A DNA stretch of 64,000 nucleotides from NCBI RefSeq assembly GCF_000247695.1, contig NW_004624741.1, positions 33,986,664 to 34,050,663 of the forward strand, given 5' to 3'. The position numbers were made by a program, and so were the translations under genes. The notes beneath the pieces were generated by a model. The model saw nothing but the letters and a program-made list of their open reading frames with translations. It searched no databases and had not been told where the DNA came from. Source of the DNA: Heterocephalus glaber (taxonomy: Eukaryota > Chordata > Mammalia > Rodentia > Bathyergidae). This document shows positions 22,471 through 34,566 of this stretch, one piece after another (within the stretch, counting starts at the first letter, position 1; every line of letters starts with the position of its first letter).

Positions 22471-24585
22471 TTTCTGCAAAATAAAAATATTCTCTAAAAA
22501 ATCTGCATTTAAGCACATACTACTTAGGGAGCAAGATCTTTTGCAAAAGGGGAAGGATGCACAGATCAAGGGCAGGAGAGGGAGGAGAGGAGAAAGGGGA
22601 TGGAAAAAGGAATTGAGCTGTGTTATGCGCATGGACTAGATAGTGGCTCCACACAAAGAATGTGAACATTTTGTATGGCAATGTTTACTAAGAAACCATG
22701 TCTTTATAGTTCATTGACTAATTTGATTATTTTACAATGCTACTAGGTGAAATTTTACATACACCAATGACACATGGAATTGTATCAGAGATACACACAA
22801 AGCACTCTTGCACCCATCTCTAACACACACACACACTCATACACACAAAGATGTGGTAAACAACACCTCCTTGGTGATCCTTTTAGTTCCTAATGAAGCC
22901 TTATGACTCAGTTCACACAGGAAAAGAGGTCCCTGTGCTGTGGACTCGTCCAGCTCTCAGTAGCTGTGTCACAGCTCTGTGACCACATCACCACCTCCAC
23001 TGTGGTTCAGACCTAAAATGCCCCTCACAGCCTCCTGACTGTGATGGTGAGGGATCTTGGTGCTGCACTCAGAGTGGGTTCACTCACTGAGGAGCTCAGT
23101 AGCCCACTGTGCAGTGAGAAGGCCACATGGCTGGAGGAGGCTGCTGGGGCATGAGCAGCAAGGTTGGATTCTTCTCCCTGGCTCTTCTTCCTACCTGCTG
23201 CCCACATGGGTTGTCCACTGTCCTCTACCATTGCTTCTGCTTGCCACTTGATTCTGTGCATCAGATCACTGTGGACAGAGTCATCTAAAAGCCATCAGTA
23301 AAAGTTTTTCTCCTCCAATTGTGGGTATGGGGATTTGACAAGTTTCAGAAAAGATGAGGGATACACTCTCAGAGAATTGCTCTTCCCTTCTTACCAGGTT
23401 ACAGTAGAAAAAAATTATTATGTACAAGTGTGGAGAGAATCTCTGGCTTGGTTAGTTGTGGGGGACACCAAGAGATTGGACAGCCTGGTGTGGCTGACGA
23501 CTCAGAACTCTGTAACTCAAATGCACAGCTTGTTCTATGTAACATTTTACTTTTCCAATTCACATTCATGGAAAAAATCGGTGTTCCACAGTCCCAACAA
23601 TATCATACCATTGAGTTCCTGATGTTTTGCATAATTACATTACACTGATTCCAAGTTATGTTAAATTTTATTTAAATACGCACTTTAGCACATTTGAGGA
23701 TTTGTATGACAGACATTCTCACATTTCCTTGTATCCAAAACTTTTCATCCCCCTAACTGCAATTCTATGCTCTGTAAACACTATCTTCCCATTTGCCTAA
23801 TCACTTCTAGAGAGAAGATCATAATTCATTATTTACATGAAACATTTTTGGATATGCATTATGGTAGTAGTGTATATAAATAAGAACATGGTTTACCGGT
23901 ATTTATCTGACTTGTGGACTGTGGACAATCAGGAGACATACCAGACATGGTTTAGTGCACTCAAAAGGAATTCAGTAAAACACATGAAACATTTTCTGAA
24001 GTGCTGAACTCATTATGACTTAGCTAAATTTAGAAATACATTTATATGACACTATTCCTTCTTATGTAATAAAAGTCCAGCTTATTCATTTCAGGATTAA
24101 TATTGCAAATATATTACTATTTTTTGTTCTAAGGTGGCCCAAATTTGGATAAAACTTGTTTTATTATTGTTTTGCATTTTAAAGACTTGAAATTCAGAAG
24201 AATTAAATGGTTCCTAAGTAGTCCTGCTATTGAAGTTCAGTGCCAACATGAGGATACAAATATTCTGATGTAGTTTTTATTTTAGTTTGGCCAAAAAACA
24301 GATTATCTCAAAAGCAATAGCTAAAATATTAAGAAATAATATATCCCAGAAATTTATACTACATGCCACACAAGAACAGTTGTCACTAACCTTCATATAA
24401 TGTCATGATCTATAGTGTGAGCAATAAATTAATAACATGAGTGAGTTAGCAATACCTTATTTTCAGAGCAATACTTCTGGTGTACATTCTAAAAAATTTC
24501 AGTGTACAAAGCCAAAGTGTTTGTAATTGATTCAGTCACCCAATGTTTTCATTAATTAATCACATAATTTTTTGTTGTTCTATGA
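22471..24585. repeat. Duplicated non-coding DNA shared with U3
   Basis: 22900-23270 matches 51625-51945, and 23540-24580 matches 54040-55050. In U3 a retroviral remnant sits between the two matching parts. A CA-rich run lies at 22823-22850. Open frames on the minus strand at 23025-23261 and 51733-51927 resemble each other only because the DNA is duplicated. No known protein pattern is visible. Confidence 0.65.
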
Positions 24586-25372
24586 AATATAGAGAGCCAA
24601 AAAACTCTACTCTTAAAAAGTCCTTTAAAATCAACCAATAACAAATGCTGATGGAGCTGTGGGGTAAAAGGAACCTTTCTCTACTGTTGGTAGGAGTGTA
24701 GACTGATGCAACCACTGTGAAAATCAGTATGGAGAATCATCAGAAAACTAAAACTAGAGTTTTCATTTGACCCAGCTATTCCCCTGCTTTGTATCTTCCC
24801 AAAATAATTTTTAAAAAATAATACTACAGCAATATATGCACACTCATGATTATAGCAGTACAATTTATAATAGCTAAATCTTGGAAGGAGCCTAAATGCC
24901 CATCAGCAGACAAATAAATAAAGAACACATTTTTTATACAATGGAGTACTACTCTGTAATAGATAAGGATAAATCTGAGACATTTCTACATAAATGGATG
25001 CACCATGACGCCATACTCTTAAGTAAATAAACTGAACACGCGTGTTTAAATATTGCATTGTTTCTGTAGTGTGAGAAATTAAAAGGATAAATAAGGATCT
25101 AAATGTGCAATAGATATTGGGAAATAGGAAGAAAATGCCCAGATGAGATAGGGATCATGTGAGCAAGGATAGAGAATGAAAGGAAGAGAAAGAATAAAAG
25201 AGAATAGAAAGAAACCATGGAAACAAAACTTTCATAAATAAAAAGGGGAAGAGGGGTTGAAAGGTGGGGAGGGATTGGGCAAAAGAAGAATAGAGATATT
25301 TTATGTACAGGTACAAATCTCCTATGATAAATTTGATAATTATTTATTTCTAGAGTGTATCTAAAATCAATA
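24586..25372 (+). mobile_element. L1 ORF2 end and 3' UTR
   Basis: Plus-strand L1: an ACAAATGCTG / GGAGTGTAGACTG block of ORF2, decayed frames of the ORF2 terminus near 24700-25030, then a purine-rich 3' UTR (25090-25270). It ends near 25372 with a short A-rich tail. 5'-truncated. It interrupts spacer-alpha-like DNA at 24585. Confidence 0.85.
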
Positions 25373-26599
25373 ACAAAAAACTATTTAAATAGAAATCTTT
25401 TCATATTTTCTGCTCACATTTCTCTTGACTAGTAATTCTGTATCATCAAGGGTATTAAAATAGGATCAGTAGCTTCACATCACAAATGATTGTGGCCTTA
25501 AAAGTATGTGTGAGACAACTTCAAATCTCCAACTCTTCTAGATTGAAATCATGGCAGCATATCCTGGTATCACCTCAAAAGAATTGAAAGTCATTTTCAA
25601 CAGCATATCTATGAGATGCATGGATTTTTGAAGTGACAGCAACCAAAATGAGATTATGAAGTGGACTGGATATAAGTAATATGCTTAGGGTGTCATTGTC
25701 CCCAGATGGGACCATTTAGTTACAGGGAAACAAGGTCAGGGCTCCCACTGATTCTGCATTATGGAGACTTGCACAATTGTTCCATAACATAGGATGATGT
25801 AATAATAAGAGAAATAAAGTGAACAATAAATGCAATGCATTCAAAGCACTCCCAAAACATCCACACTCCCCAGGGTCTGTGGAAAAATTGTCTTCCCTAA
25901 TGCTGGTATCTAGTCTGAGAAAGGGTGTGACTAATACTGCTCTAAAGTGTAGTAGGGTGGTCAAATATCAGTGTACCTATGTTTATTTAATACATATGTG
26001 TGAGTACATATGTGTTCTATCAAAAGCAGAGAAACAAAAATGTTATGTCTGCAATGTAGAAATCTTAGAAATCTTAAACATCATATGTACATATGGTCAT
26101 TAATTTTAATACATATGAAAAAGTAGTGAAATATGAAATTTATTTTCTATGTTTGTAAGAATAAAAATGTGTCAACACAAACAGTAGTACTTGTCTAGTT
26201 CTATATGTTTACAAATACTAGAGTTATCCCATTTGCTGGACTACCCACTAACAGCATCCCCATCAATCCATCCTATGCACTTGTCTGATCAGAGCACCTG
26301 CACATGTTCAGCAGACTTCAAACACAAACGTGCACAATGTTTACAGACACTAATTGCCTCTTTTAAAAGTGAAGGTGTATTTTTCATGCCATATCAACAC
26401 CAGTGACCAAGTGACAAGAGTACTGAGGCTTTTTTCAAGTCCTCTTTATCAAGACATAAATGCCCTGTCCCTCTCTTCACACAACCTTTCCTGACCAAGA
26501 CATATAGGATGTGTTCCCTCTGTTCAGAGATAGTGGAACAGAGCCTGCAAAGATAGAGTCTACTTTTGTCTCAACTCACTATGGCTTATTCTGTGTCTA
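25373..26599. other. Non-coding DNA, nothing recognised
   Basis: No gene or clear repeat was identified, and no counterpart was found in U2-U4. Confidence 0.4.
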
Positions 26600-26962
26600 G
26601 ATGTTTACCCAAAGCCTCACATGCTAGGTTGGGTTCTGTGATGATGGATTAGCCCACTGATGGGGTTAGTGTAGTTCTTTGTGTGGATTATGGGTTTACT
26701 GAAGAGGGAAGACCCACTGTTGGTATGGGAGCCACCAACAAATAGGCTAGTAACCTGGATAGAATAAAAAGTGAAAGGAAAGAAGCCTGGCTACCTCCTG
26801 GAACTATGCCATGGACAATTTCTGTCCACCATGCCATCTTGCCTCAGAGCCAGCTGACTATGGACTGAAACCTCAATAAACTGTGAGCTGAGATAAACCT
26901 CTTCTTCTTTAACTGTGGAAGTTTAGTATTTATTCTCAGCAACCAGAAAGTATCTAAGACAA
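26600..26962 (+). mobile_element. hAT-type rodent element, URR1-like
   Basis: The right half carries a pattern I know from rodent non-autonomous hAT-Charlie elements of the URR1 group: CTCAATAAACTGTGAGCTGA, then GATAAACCTCTTCTTCTTTA, a CAGCAACCAGAAAG stretch and a terminal TCTAAGACA. The left end is approximate. No transposase is encoded. Confidence 0.45.
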
Positions 26963-27248
26963 GCCCTCTCTGATGAATAAGAAAAACACCAATTGACTAA
27001 AATAGCACTAAGTATTCATCCCAATTTATCTTTAAGTATCAGGAAAAATTAAAGAGAGAGCAGAACTTATGGAAATGGCTGCAACTAACAAACTAAACTC
27101 CAAACGGATTTCCATTTTATTTTCTTAGTTTGTACCTTTATGCAATGGAAAACATCTGGTCCATTACTGTGAAGGATTAAGATGCATAGCCAAGCAGGAT
27201 GGGAATAGGGACAACATTCAGAGGAACTGCTGGCTGTGAGAAAGTGCA
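26963..27248. other. Short non-coding gap
   Basis: Nothing recognised between the hAT-like element and the OR remnant. Confidence 0.4.
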
Positions 27249-27338
27249 TCACTGGGACTGGATGAGCAGCTTCCTCAGGGCCCTGTGCACGTCTATATTC
27301 CTCAGACAGTAGAAATGCGGTTCAGGGAAGACAAAGAA
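27249..27338 (-). pseudogene. Olfactory receptor C-terminal remnant
   Basis: Minus-strand reading gives FYCLRNIDVHRALRKLL and a few more residues before a TGA at 27249-27251. This is the end of TM7 and the cytoplasmic tail of an OR, where most receptors read YSLRNKDV...AL. The usual LNP before it is altered and nothing OR-like could be read further upstream. It differs from the OR14 and OR2L-like tails in this window, so it would be a third receptor type. Short, so moderate confidence. Confidence 0.5.
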
Positions 27339-28640
27339 GAGCCCAGGCCTGAGCTCAGCTGATGGCCCTGTGACCTCTGTAGAGTGAGCTGACTCAGGCT
27401 CAGTTTGTGGTTGAAATGTGAACCTCCCTCACCCATCTCTCTGCTTAGGGCGGTGTTCTCCCTGGTGCCAATGTCTGGGGAGAAGGAGGAGGTAACAGCA
27501 CAGGTTTCTGCAGAGATAGGAGCACACAGGGGTCAGAGGAAGAGTGGTCAGGAGCTCATGTGACAAGAAAGAGCCCACCCAGAATGGACAGGGATGAGGT
27601 GTAGATGCCCAGGGTTTGAAAGTAAGCTGTGCACCTCCTTCTAGGTCTAGAAAGTGAGGAGGACATCACTAGACTGCAATGTGTGTGGACCCAGAGTCTG
27701 TGGGTTCAGTGTGGGCTATGGAGCTCCATGGATTCCCCAGGGTGGCTCCTGGCAGAGAGAATGAAGACATCCCACAAAGCAGGGTGTAGGATAGCTCTGC
27801 CCAAGGCTACCAGGCAGGGCAGCCAGCAACCAATGGCAAGGGAGGAGACAACGTGACTGTAGCTGCAGGCTTCTGTCCAAGTTGGTGGGTGGGGTGAGAG
27901 GGTGCTGGGTACCCCATGCCCCACACTGACCAGGCATCATCTGCACATGGGGTCAGGGGCACTTGGCCCAAGTGGTGATTTATGTGATAATAAGAATTCA
28001 CAGGAAAAGGGAAAAAAGCATTCTTCAAAACTGTAAGAAGTAAAACAAGAACGGGCAGGCCCCACATGTCAGTCCAAGACCAAAATTAAAATCATTGGCA
28101 ATGCAAAGACTGGTACATATGGAAATTCTCATTCACTGCTGGTGTGAATGCAAAATTGCATGTCACATGAGGAAAAAATGGCAATTTCTTTACAAAGTGG
28201 AATGCAGCCTTCATCCTGCTACTAGGTATTGATCCTGCTGATATGGAGCTCGAGTTTATTTCTGGGTTCTTGGTTTGAAAGCATACTTTGTTTAGGAATT
28301 ATGTTTGTAATCCAGAGCACCTGTATGTCAAAGCAAGTTTCCCCATAAGAAATAATGGAAACTCAGGTGATTCATTCCATGATCCAAAAATATTCATATA
28401 AAATGATTATAATACTATAATGATATATAATGTAGAAAATAAAATACAAAGAAAAATAAACAAATTATCCGTACTTACTTTTGAAAAACTTTTAGGTCTG
28501 TGTGAGGGAGACAAGAGAGATGAGGATTATTATGTAGGATGACTTTCACTATCACTAATGGAATTACTGCTATTAGCTCGATGGACTATTTATCTTTTCC
28601 TGCAACTTTAATGAGATCTTATCTAGTGACACTTCATTTA
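27339..28640. other. Non-coding, relatively GC-rich DNA
   Basis: Several short frames run on the minus strand (27700-28070) without a family pattern. Unique to U1; U2 lacks the whole stretch from 21.8 to 28.6 kb. Confidence 0.35.
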
Positions 28641-30789
28641 GCCTCCTGAAAATTTTACAGAAATATGACAATGCATTTTTGTTAAAAAGATTCATTGTTG
28701 CAATTCTACAGCCTTATTTAGCTGGTGCTTTTCTACAAAATTTTGCACTGTTTTCAACATTTTCCACATCTTCCCTAATTTCATTTGAAGTGATGGATAT
28801 TTTTTCCTTTTCCCCTCCTCCTCTGCAGACCCTATCTCCTCTGCAGACCCTATCTCCTCCATAGTCTCTGGCCTTTGGGAGACCATCACGCACAATATAA
28901 TGGGGGGAGATCATTGGCTGAGTTGTGATCATATGACATTTGATGTCACATACTACCCATATACCAAGACATCAGACATTTGTCAAGTTGAACTTTATTA
29001 GAAATGTTTCCTTGTCTTGAAGAACACTCAGAGCAAGGTACTCACAATCCAAGATTATGAATATAGACGTATTCCTGAACATAAGTGAGCCTTGAGGACA
29101 TTATTCTAAGACAGGGAGAAAAGAATAAATATTGTGTGATTCCACATACATGAATACCCTAGTATAGCCAAGTCCATAGAGACAAAAAGCAGCACAGCGG
29201 TTGGTAGAAGCTTTACAAAGGCAGGAAGGGGAAGTGGGTAAAATGGGTACAGACTTTCAGTTGTGCAAGATACAAGAGTTCTGCAGATGAGTTTCTAGTG
29301 TGAATGTGCATAGCACCAGTTAGATCTATACTTAAAAGAAATGAGGATGTGAGATTTTATTTTAGGTGTATTTAATTCTAATTTTAAAATTATAGAACCT
29401 TAAAATAAACTGAAAGCACTATCCATACAATGGAAAAATATATTGGCAAAATATACATCTGGCCAGTGACACAATTAGAATACATGGAACCTCTTCTAAT
29501 TCACAATGAAATTGAAAATATCCAGTACTAAAAACAATTTTTGCAAAGATCTAAATAGACAGTTTCTAAAGTGTCTAAAATGATGCTTCACATGATTTGT
29601 CATCAGAGTGTAAATTAAAGCCAGAGTGAGGTAACAGTCCCACCCACAGGAAAGGACAGGATTAAAGGGGTACCAAGTGGTGGGGCAGATGTGGATCAAT
29701 TGGGACCTCCCCAACTCCTCCCTCAACTTTGGGGAGTGTGCAGTTCCTCCTGAGATTAAGTGCAGAGCTATCCTGTGACCTGAGAATTCTACCTCAGCTG
29801 AACAATTCCACTTCCAAGAGAAATAAAAGCACAGGTCCATACCAAAACTTGCAAAATATTATAGCAATATTGTTCATAGAAGACAAAAGTTAGAAAGAAA
29901 CCAAATGTCCATCAATTCCTGAAGAGATCAACAATTATGCTACATACAGGGCATGATCACAATATACAATGAGTGTTTAAAATTTTTAAGATTAAGTAAC
30001 ATAAAAGACGCATTGCCATTAATCCCCCTCAGCATCCTCTGCTTCACTTCCAACACTCTCATACCAGCCTTTTCCACTTACTGACACAGTTCTGAAGTCA
30101 GCTTTTGTGAGTTGTCTTTAAGTGTGATCAAAAATATGTTGAGTACTGCTGCCAAGCTCCATCTAACAGAAAGACAGCTCATAAAAACATGAGACTGTGT
30201 CCTCATCCATCTTAGTCATCAGATCTGACATCTTGTGACTTCAGGCTCCTCCCCAAAGACAAAGTGATTGTGAAATGTAAATATTTTGAATCAATTCCGG
30301 ACATCAAGGCAAATAGGACAGCACAACTACACACACACACACAAACACACACAAAAGAGGACTTCCAGAGCTGCTTAAAAGTGACAAGAATGGTGGGGTA
30401 GGTGCCTTGCAAGACATGGGAAGACTCTGAGGGATGTTCACACCCATGTGACTTTTCTTGTGATGATCTTTTCAAATTTAAACATTATTTGAATGTGTTG
30501 ACCACATGATATTATAGTATTTCATTATAAAGCCAACTGAAGTTCTGATGTAGGGCCCAGCATGGATTTCCTTGAAAAATTATAGCAATTGAATAAAGCA
30601 AGCCACAAAGACCTCATATCCTATGGCTCACTAAGATCAAAATCCAGAGGAGGATAACTAAGCAAGCAGTTGATTAGTGGTGGTCTAATGTTGAGCCTTG
30701 GAGAGGAAAGTGCGAGGAGAATATGGAAGACAGAAGAGTGGATACAGGGACTGTTTTCCAAGATGATGAAAGTGTCTCACATTCGTCAT
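28641..30789. repeat. Duplicated spacer beta, copy 1
   Basis: Matches 39598-41750 almost throughout (for example 28930-29130 versus 39895-40100 and 29970-30480 versus 40900-41420). At 28822-28857 an 18-bp unit, CCTCTGCAGACCCTATCT, is present twice while copy 2 has one. No gene. The solo LTR that follows interrupts this block. Confidence 0.8.
30330..30353. repeat. (CA)n microsatellite
   Basis: A short ACAC run, interrupted once. In the beta copy 2 (41284-41298) it is much shorter. Confidence 0.8.
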
Positions 30790-31163
30790 TGAAGGACCCT
30801 AGTTAGCAAGACAGACCCCATATTGCTGCTTGACCCACCTGCCTGCCCTTTAGATGAACTCAGAAGGAGGAAGCTTAGAAACCTCCTCCCCTTAGAGAGT
30901 CTCTTAGAAACAACAATTAATCAACTATTGTTTTACAAATGTTCTAACAGCAGGACGTTCTGCTTCTGTACCTTTTGCTTGCTTTACTAGTTCTATCCCA
31001 TAGGGGGGCCTAGAAACTGTTGGCCTCAAAGGTGTATAAAACATGTTTGTCTCCCCTCAGTCAGGGCTCCAGTCTGATGCTCTGCTCAGGTCCCGGCCGG
31101 TAATAAACTCCTGTGTGGATTTAATGTCGGTCTCTGGTCGGTTCTTTCTTGCTGGGTGCAACA
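30790..31163 (+). repeat. Solo LTR, class I-like retrovirus
   Basis: 374 bp bounded TG...CA with a 5-bp duplication GTCAT (30785-30789 and 31164-31168). It contains a TATA box (TATAAAA at 31035-31041) and AATAAA at 31102-31107, the normal LTR order. The matching site in spacer beta copy 2 (near 41730) lacks it, so it inserted after that duplication. The TGAAGGACCC start resembles gammaretrovirus-type LTRs. No internal region remains, so the provirus was lost by LTR recombination. Confidence 0.85.
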
Positions 31164-31168
31164 GTCAT

Positions 31169-32769
31169 AGTTATGAATGCAGGTACCTGTCAATACATGG
31201 GTAAGCATGAAATATTCCACAATGGGGTGATGCATGATGGACTATGTCACCTCAAAAAATGCCTCAAAATTAAATGCATTAACATTTTTGATTCAATGCA
31301 CTGAAAACTTAAAAAGTTTCTAGGTATACATCAAACTCACATAAGCTTAGGTCAGTGTGTTAAATACAAGGGCCACAGATAAGGTTTTGGGCTGTTTTTG
31401 GATCATGCTCAGGTAAACCACCCCTGTGGCAGAGCCACTGAAATAACACAAATAACTTGAAAATGGGCTAATTTTCCCCCAAAATGGAGATTCGCAACAA
31501 CATGCCAAGAGACATGGTTATCCTGAGAACACTGAGGAAAACAATCATGGCACACTGATGGTGCCAGACCAGTATTTTAAGGGATTTGGAAGAAGGCAAG
31601 TGAAACAGGCCCAGAACCAGATGCAAACTTGAAATTCACCGAAGTTTGAGTGATGTACAACACATATTTTGATGATTTCTTCTTATTTAGTATCTCACAC
31701 ATATAAACAATTTCTTTACAAATCTAGTAGAAATTTAATTAGTCTCAATGGTGTAGTTGAGAATGCTCACCAATTAGAGGCTGGACAAAACATGAGCTCC
31801 TTGGAAGTGGGATCACCTTGTCCCTGGAGCTCATAAGAAGTGTGGCCCCCATATGTCCTTAGTGAACACTCACCAGGTTCACAGGTATTTTAGAAGCAGC
31901 ATTCCACACAGGTTCTACACTGGATTCTCACTGAGAAATGAGTTTGTATTTACTCACATAAGAAAAAAGCAGGAACAAGGATCTCCTCACATCTCTTCAC
32001 ATTGAATAAAAGCAACATTCATGATGCTGAGGTTAGAATTATTACTTGCACTTAATAATTAATGAGGAACTAGCAACTGTCTTTTATAGTGTTGTGAGTA
32101 AAATAATTTCAAAATACACTAAGGAAAAGAAGAGGAGTAGGAATCTCTGGATTCCCTTCTGTGCAGGATAGATGCTCCATGAGGAATTGAAGGGAGGGAT
32201 GAATTAGCATAGGGAAATGAGAGAGGATTTGCTTGCACTGTGCATGAAGGAGAGTCATCAGGAAAGATGGAAGGAACAGGCCTCTACTGACCCCTTTCTG
32301 TGATTTTGCAAAGGAAATGAAAAATAGCTACCAGTGTGGTTTTATCAGTAACTTACACTGTATCAATTCTATCAACACTATCACCTGGTTTCAGTTTAGA
32401 GCGTAACATTCTCTCCCAGCAGGATTTTCTATTTAGTAGAGAAATTACTCTAAAAGAAGTAATTCTAAAAGAATTAAAAAGATTACCGGAGAAAACCATC
32501 TTGTAAAATATTTTTGTGATACACTGAAAAGCCATATGAATAGACAACTGTAAATGTATCATTATTCTTATGAATGGAAAGGTAGAAAAATAGTGAATAT
32601 CTTTCTAATGCCAAACCAATCACATGTAAAATCTTTAATAGTAAAGGTGCTAACATGTTCAATGTTGTATTTGCACAGTGGTATTTTTTACCAATGAATA
32701 TAAAATAACGCCAAGAGTATATCTTTCTATGTAACTATTTTTAGTACTGAAAAAATCACCTCCAAACAA
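31169..32769 (+). repeat. End of spacer beta and start of OR14 unit U2
   Basis: 31169-31630 matches 41745-42180 and completes spacer beta. From about 31628 the sequence matches the U1, U3 and U4 5' flanks. No coding frame. From about 32430 the sequence is shared with U3 only. Confidence 0.7.
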
Positions 32770-33095
32770 GTTTTTTTTTTGCTTAAATTCTTTTATTGGT
32801 ATATTTTAGGTATATAATATATTTACATTTATCATTGGTTGCTTACACCTATGCATGATGTATCTTGGTTCTTATTTTTTCCCTATTCCCTGTGCTCCCT
32901 TCCTTATTTACAAAGACTCTGTTTCTATTTTTTCCTATTCTCATAATTTTTCCTTTCCCTTCTTTCCTTTACCCCTCTGCTCCCACTTCCCCTACCATTC
33001 TGGACCTTTTCTTCCTATTTCAAATAATCAATTATTCATTTTAATCATTTTAATCCTTATTTTCACTTTCAGTTTCTCACACTACAGAAGTTTAT
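32770..33095 (-). mobile_element. L1 3' UTR fragment, unique to U2
   Basis: Starts after a T run (complement of the poly(A) tail) and reads the complement of the L1 3' UTR seen throughout the window, including TTATTGGTATATTTTAGG and a C/T-rich block. U3 at 43805 has the empty site. 5'-truncated to about 0.3 kb. Confidence 0.85.
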
Positions 33096-33122
33096 AATTT
33101 GAAGGCTTCAAAACAAGCACAG

Positions 33123-33207
33123 GTTGGGCAAAGGATGTCGCTCAGCAGCACAGCACCTACCTAGCAAGGACAAGGCCCTGAGTTCAATTCCTGGTACCAA
33201 AAAAGTA
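33123..33207 (+). mobile_element. Decayed tRNA-derived SINE, shared by U2 and U3
   Basis: Contains a GGCAAAGGATGTCGCTCAGC A-box-like region and a GTTCAATTCC B box, followed by an A run. The counterpart in U3 is at about 43845-43945. U1 and U4 lack this stretch. Confidence 0.7.
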
Positions 33208-33889
33208 TAGGCAAATAAAGCAAATTTAAAAGAATGATTTTTAGAATAAAAAGATTTTCACAAAAGCTCTCAGAGCAAGTAGAGGACATATTTGGAGAGA
33301 GTATTTGCACCAAATCAAATGTTAATATCCATGCCTAACAGAAGGTTGCATTTTGGAAGAAAACTTGAAGCTACTTTTGTTTTGTTTTGCTTTAAGATAA
33401 AATAGGCAGACAGGGAAGTACAAGATGAGAATAGGCTGAACACTGCCATTAGGAAAACAGAATTTTTACACCCAAATGAAATAACTATTTGCTTAGATGA
33501 CAGAGCAAATGGGGAAACAAAGGCTTACACAGGTCCTGAAGAGCATTTAAAGTGAAAGAATATTGTGGGTTGACCCACCTGGTGTCCTTTAGATCCAATC
33601 CATTCTCAAAGTAAGCTCAGGTTCGCACATTAGATCTGTTAGGGACAATTGAGGAGAACATCAACCACAGAAGGAGCAGCATCAGATCCAATCCCTACCC
33701 CAGTACCTAGAGAAGGAGGAGCAGATGTGGGATTCCCAACACCTGGGGTTGTTTAAAAAGCTGCCTTAATTAGGTCTGGGTTTGCTATGGAAAACTGAAG
33801 AAAGTGGTGTCCTGGTAGAATTAGAAAAGTCATTTTAAAAGTACAAAAAACTGTCAGATTGCTGGGGCTTCATTTCATTTTAACTACTA

Positions 33890-34260
33890 TAGATTTTTTT
33901 TTATTTCTTGAGTTTATTGCTACAAATTAGGTACACATTATTAACACATTCATCTTTGGGAACTTGTTCATGTACATGAAATATCTTGTTTCTAATTTTT
34001 TCCCATTCCCCTGTACTCCCTTCCACCCCTCAGCCCTCCCTATTTACAAAAACTTTGTTTCCATTTTGTTCCTTATTTTCTCATTTTTTTCCTTTCTTTC
34101 CTTTCCTCTGCCCCTCCCCTAGTACTCCTTCCACTTTGAAGCTTTTCTTTCCCTTTCACAATATCTACCATACATTTTAGTCTTCATTTACACTTTGTTT
34201 CTCACACTAGTAAAACAATCTGATATTTACAACTGTGTGTCATATTTATTTCACTTAAGA
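33890..34260 (-). mobile_element. L1 3' UTR fragment, shared with U3
   Basis: Complement of the L1 3' UTR (T run, then a TTTATTGCTACAAATTAGGT region, C/T-rich block, and the ATTTCACTTAAGAGTATGG end). The same insertion lies at 44735-45115. Both U1 and U4 lack it, which groups U2 with U3. Confidence 0.85.
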
Positions 34261-34566
34261 GTATGGTTTTGTGGTGCATCCATTTATCTATTAATGACTC
34301 TAGTTTATCTTCCTTTATATTGATTATTTATCTAATCATATAAATGTTAAGATAAACTGTATATCAGAAGTTTAGAGAAATAAATCTGAAAAAGAAATGC
34401 ATGCATTCACTGGATTTCAAAGTGATTTATTATATGTGTTTTTTCTATCCTGAATTCCTGATTAGAGCAGACATTAGAGTTCTACTGGGTGCTGTGCATT
34501 CTGCTCATAGCATCCACTGCTCACTTTAACTTCTGACTCTACAGAGACCAAGGCAGGTGGGCAGAC

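Noticed and set aside
23025..23261. A conserved small protein, since a similar minus-strand frame lies at 51733-51927
   Set aside because: The two stretches are a DNA duplication, so similarity is expected in every frame. The lengths and ends differ and no family pattern is visible.
23440..23475. An LTR start in U1, since GTGGGGGAC also occurs there as at 53539
   Set aside because: Similarity does not extend beyond about ten bases and there is no polypurine tract before it.
27706..28067. A membrane protein gene on the minus strand, overlapping frames of 72-86 codons
   Set aside because: Several overlapping short frames in a GC-richer patch, with no start context, family motif or conservation in other units.
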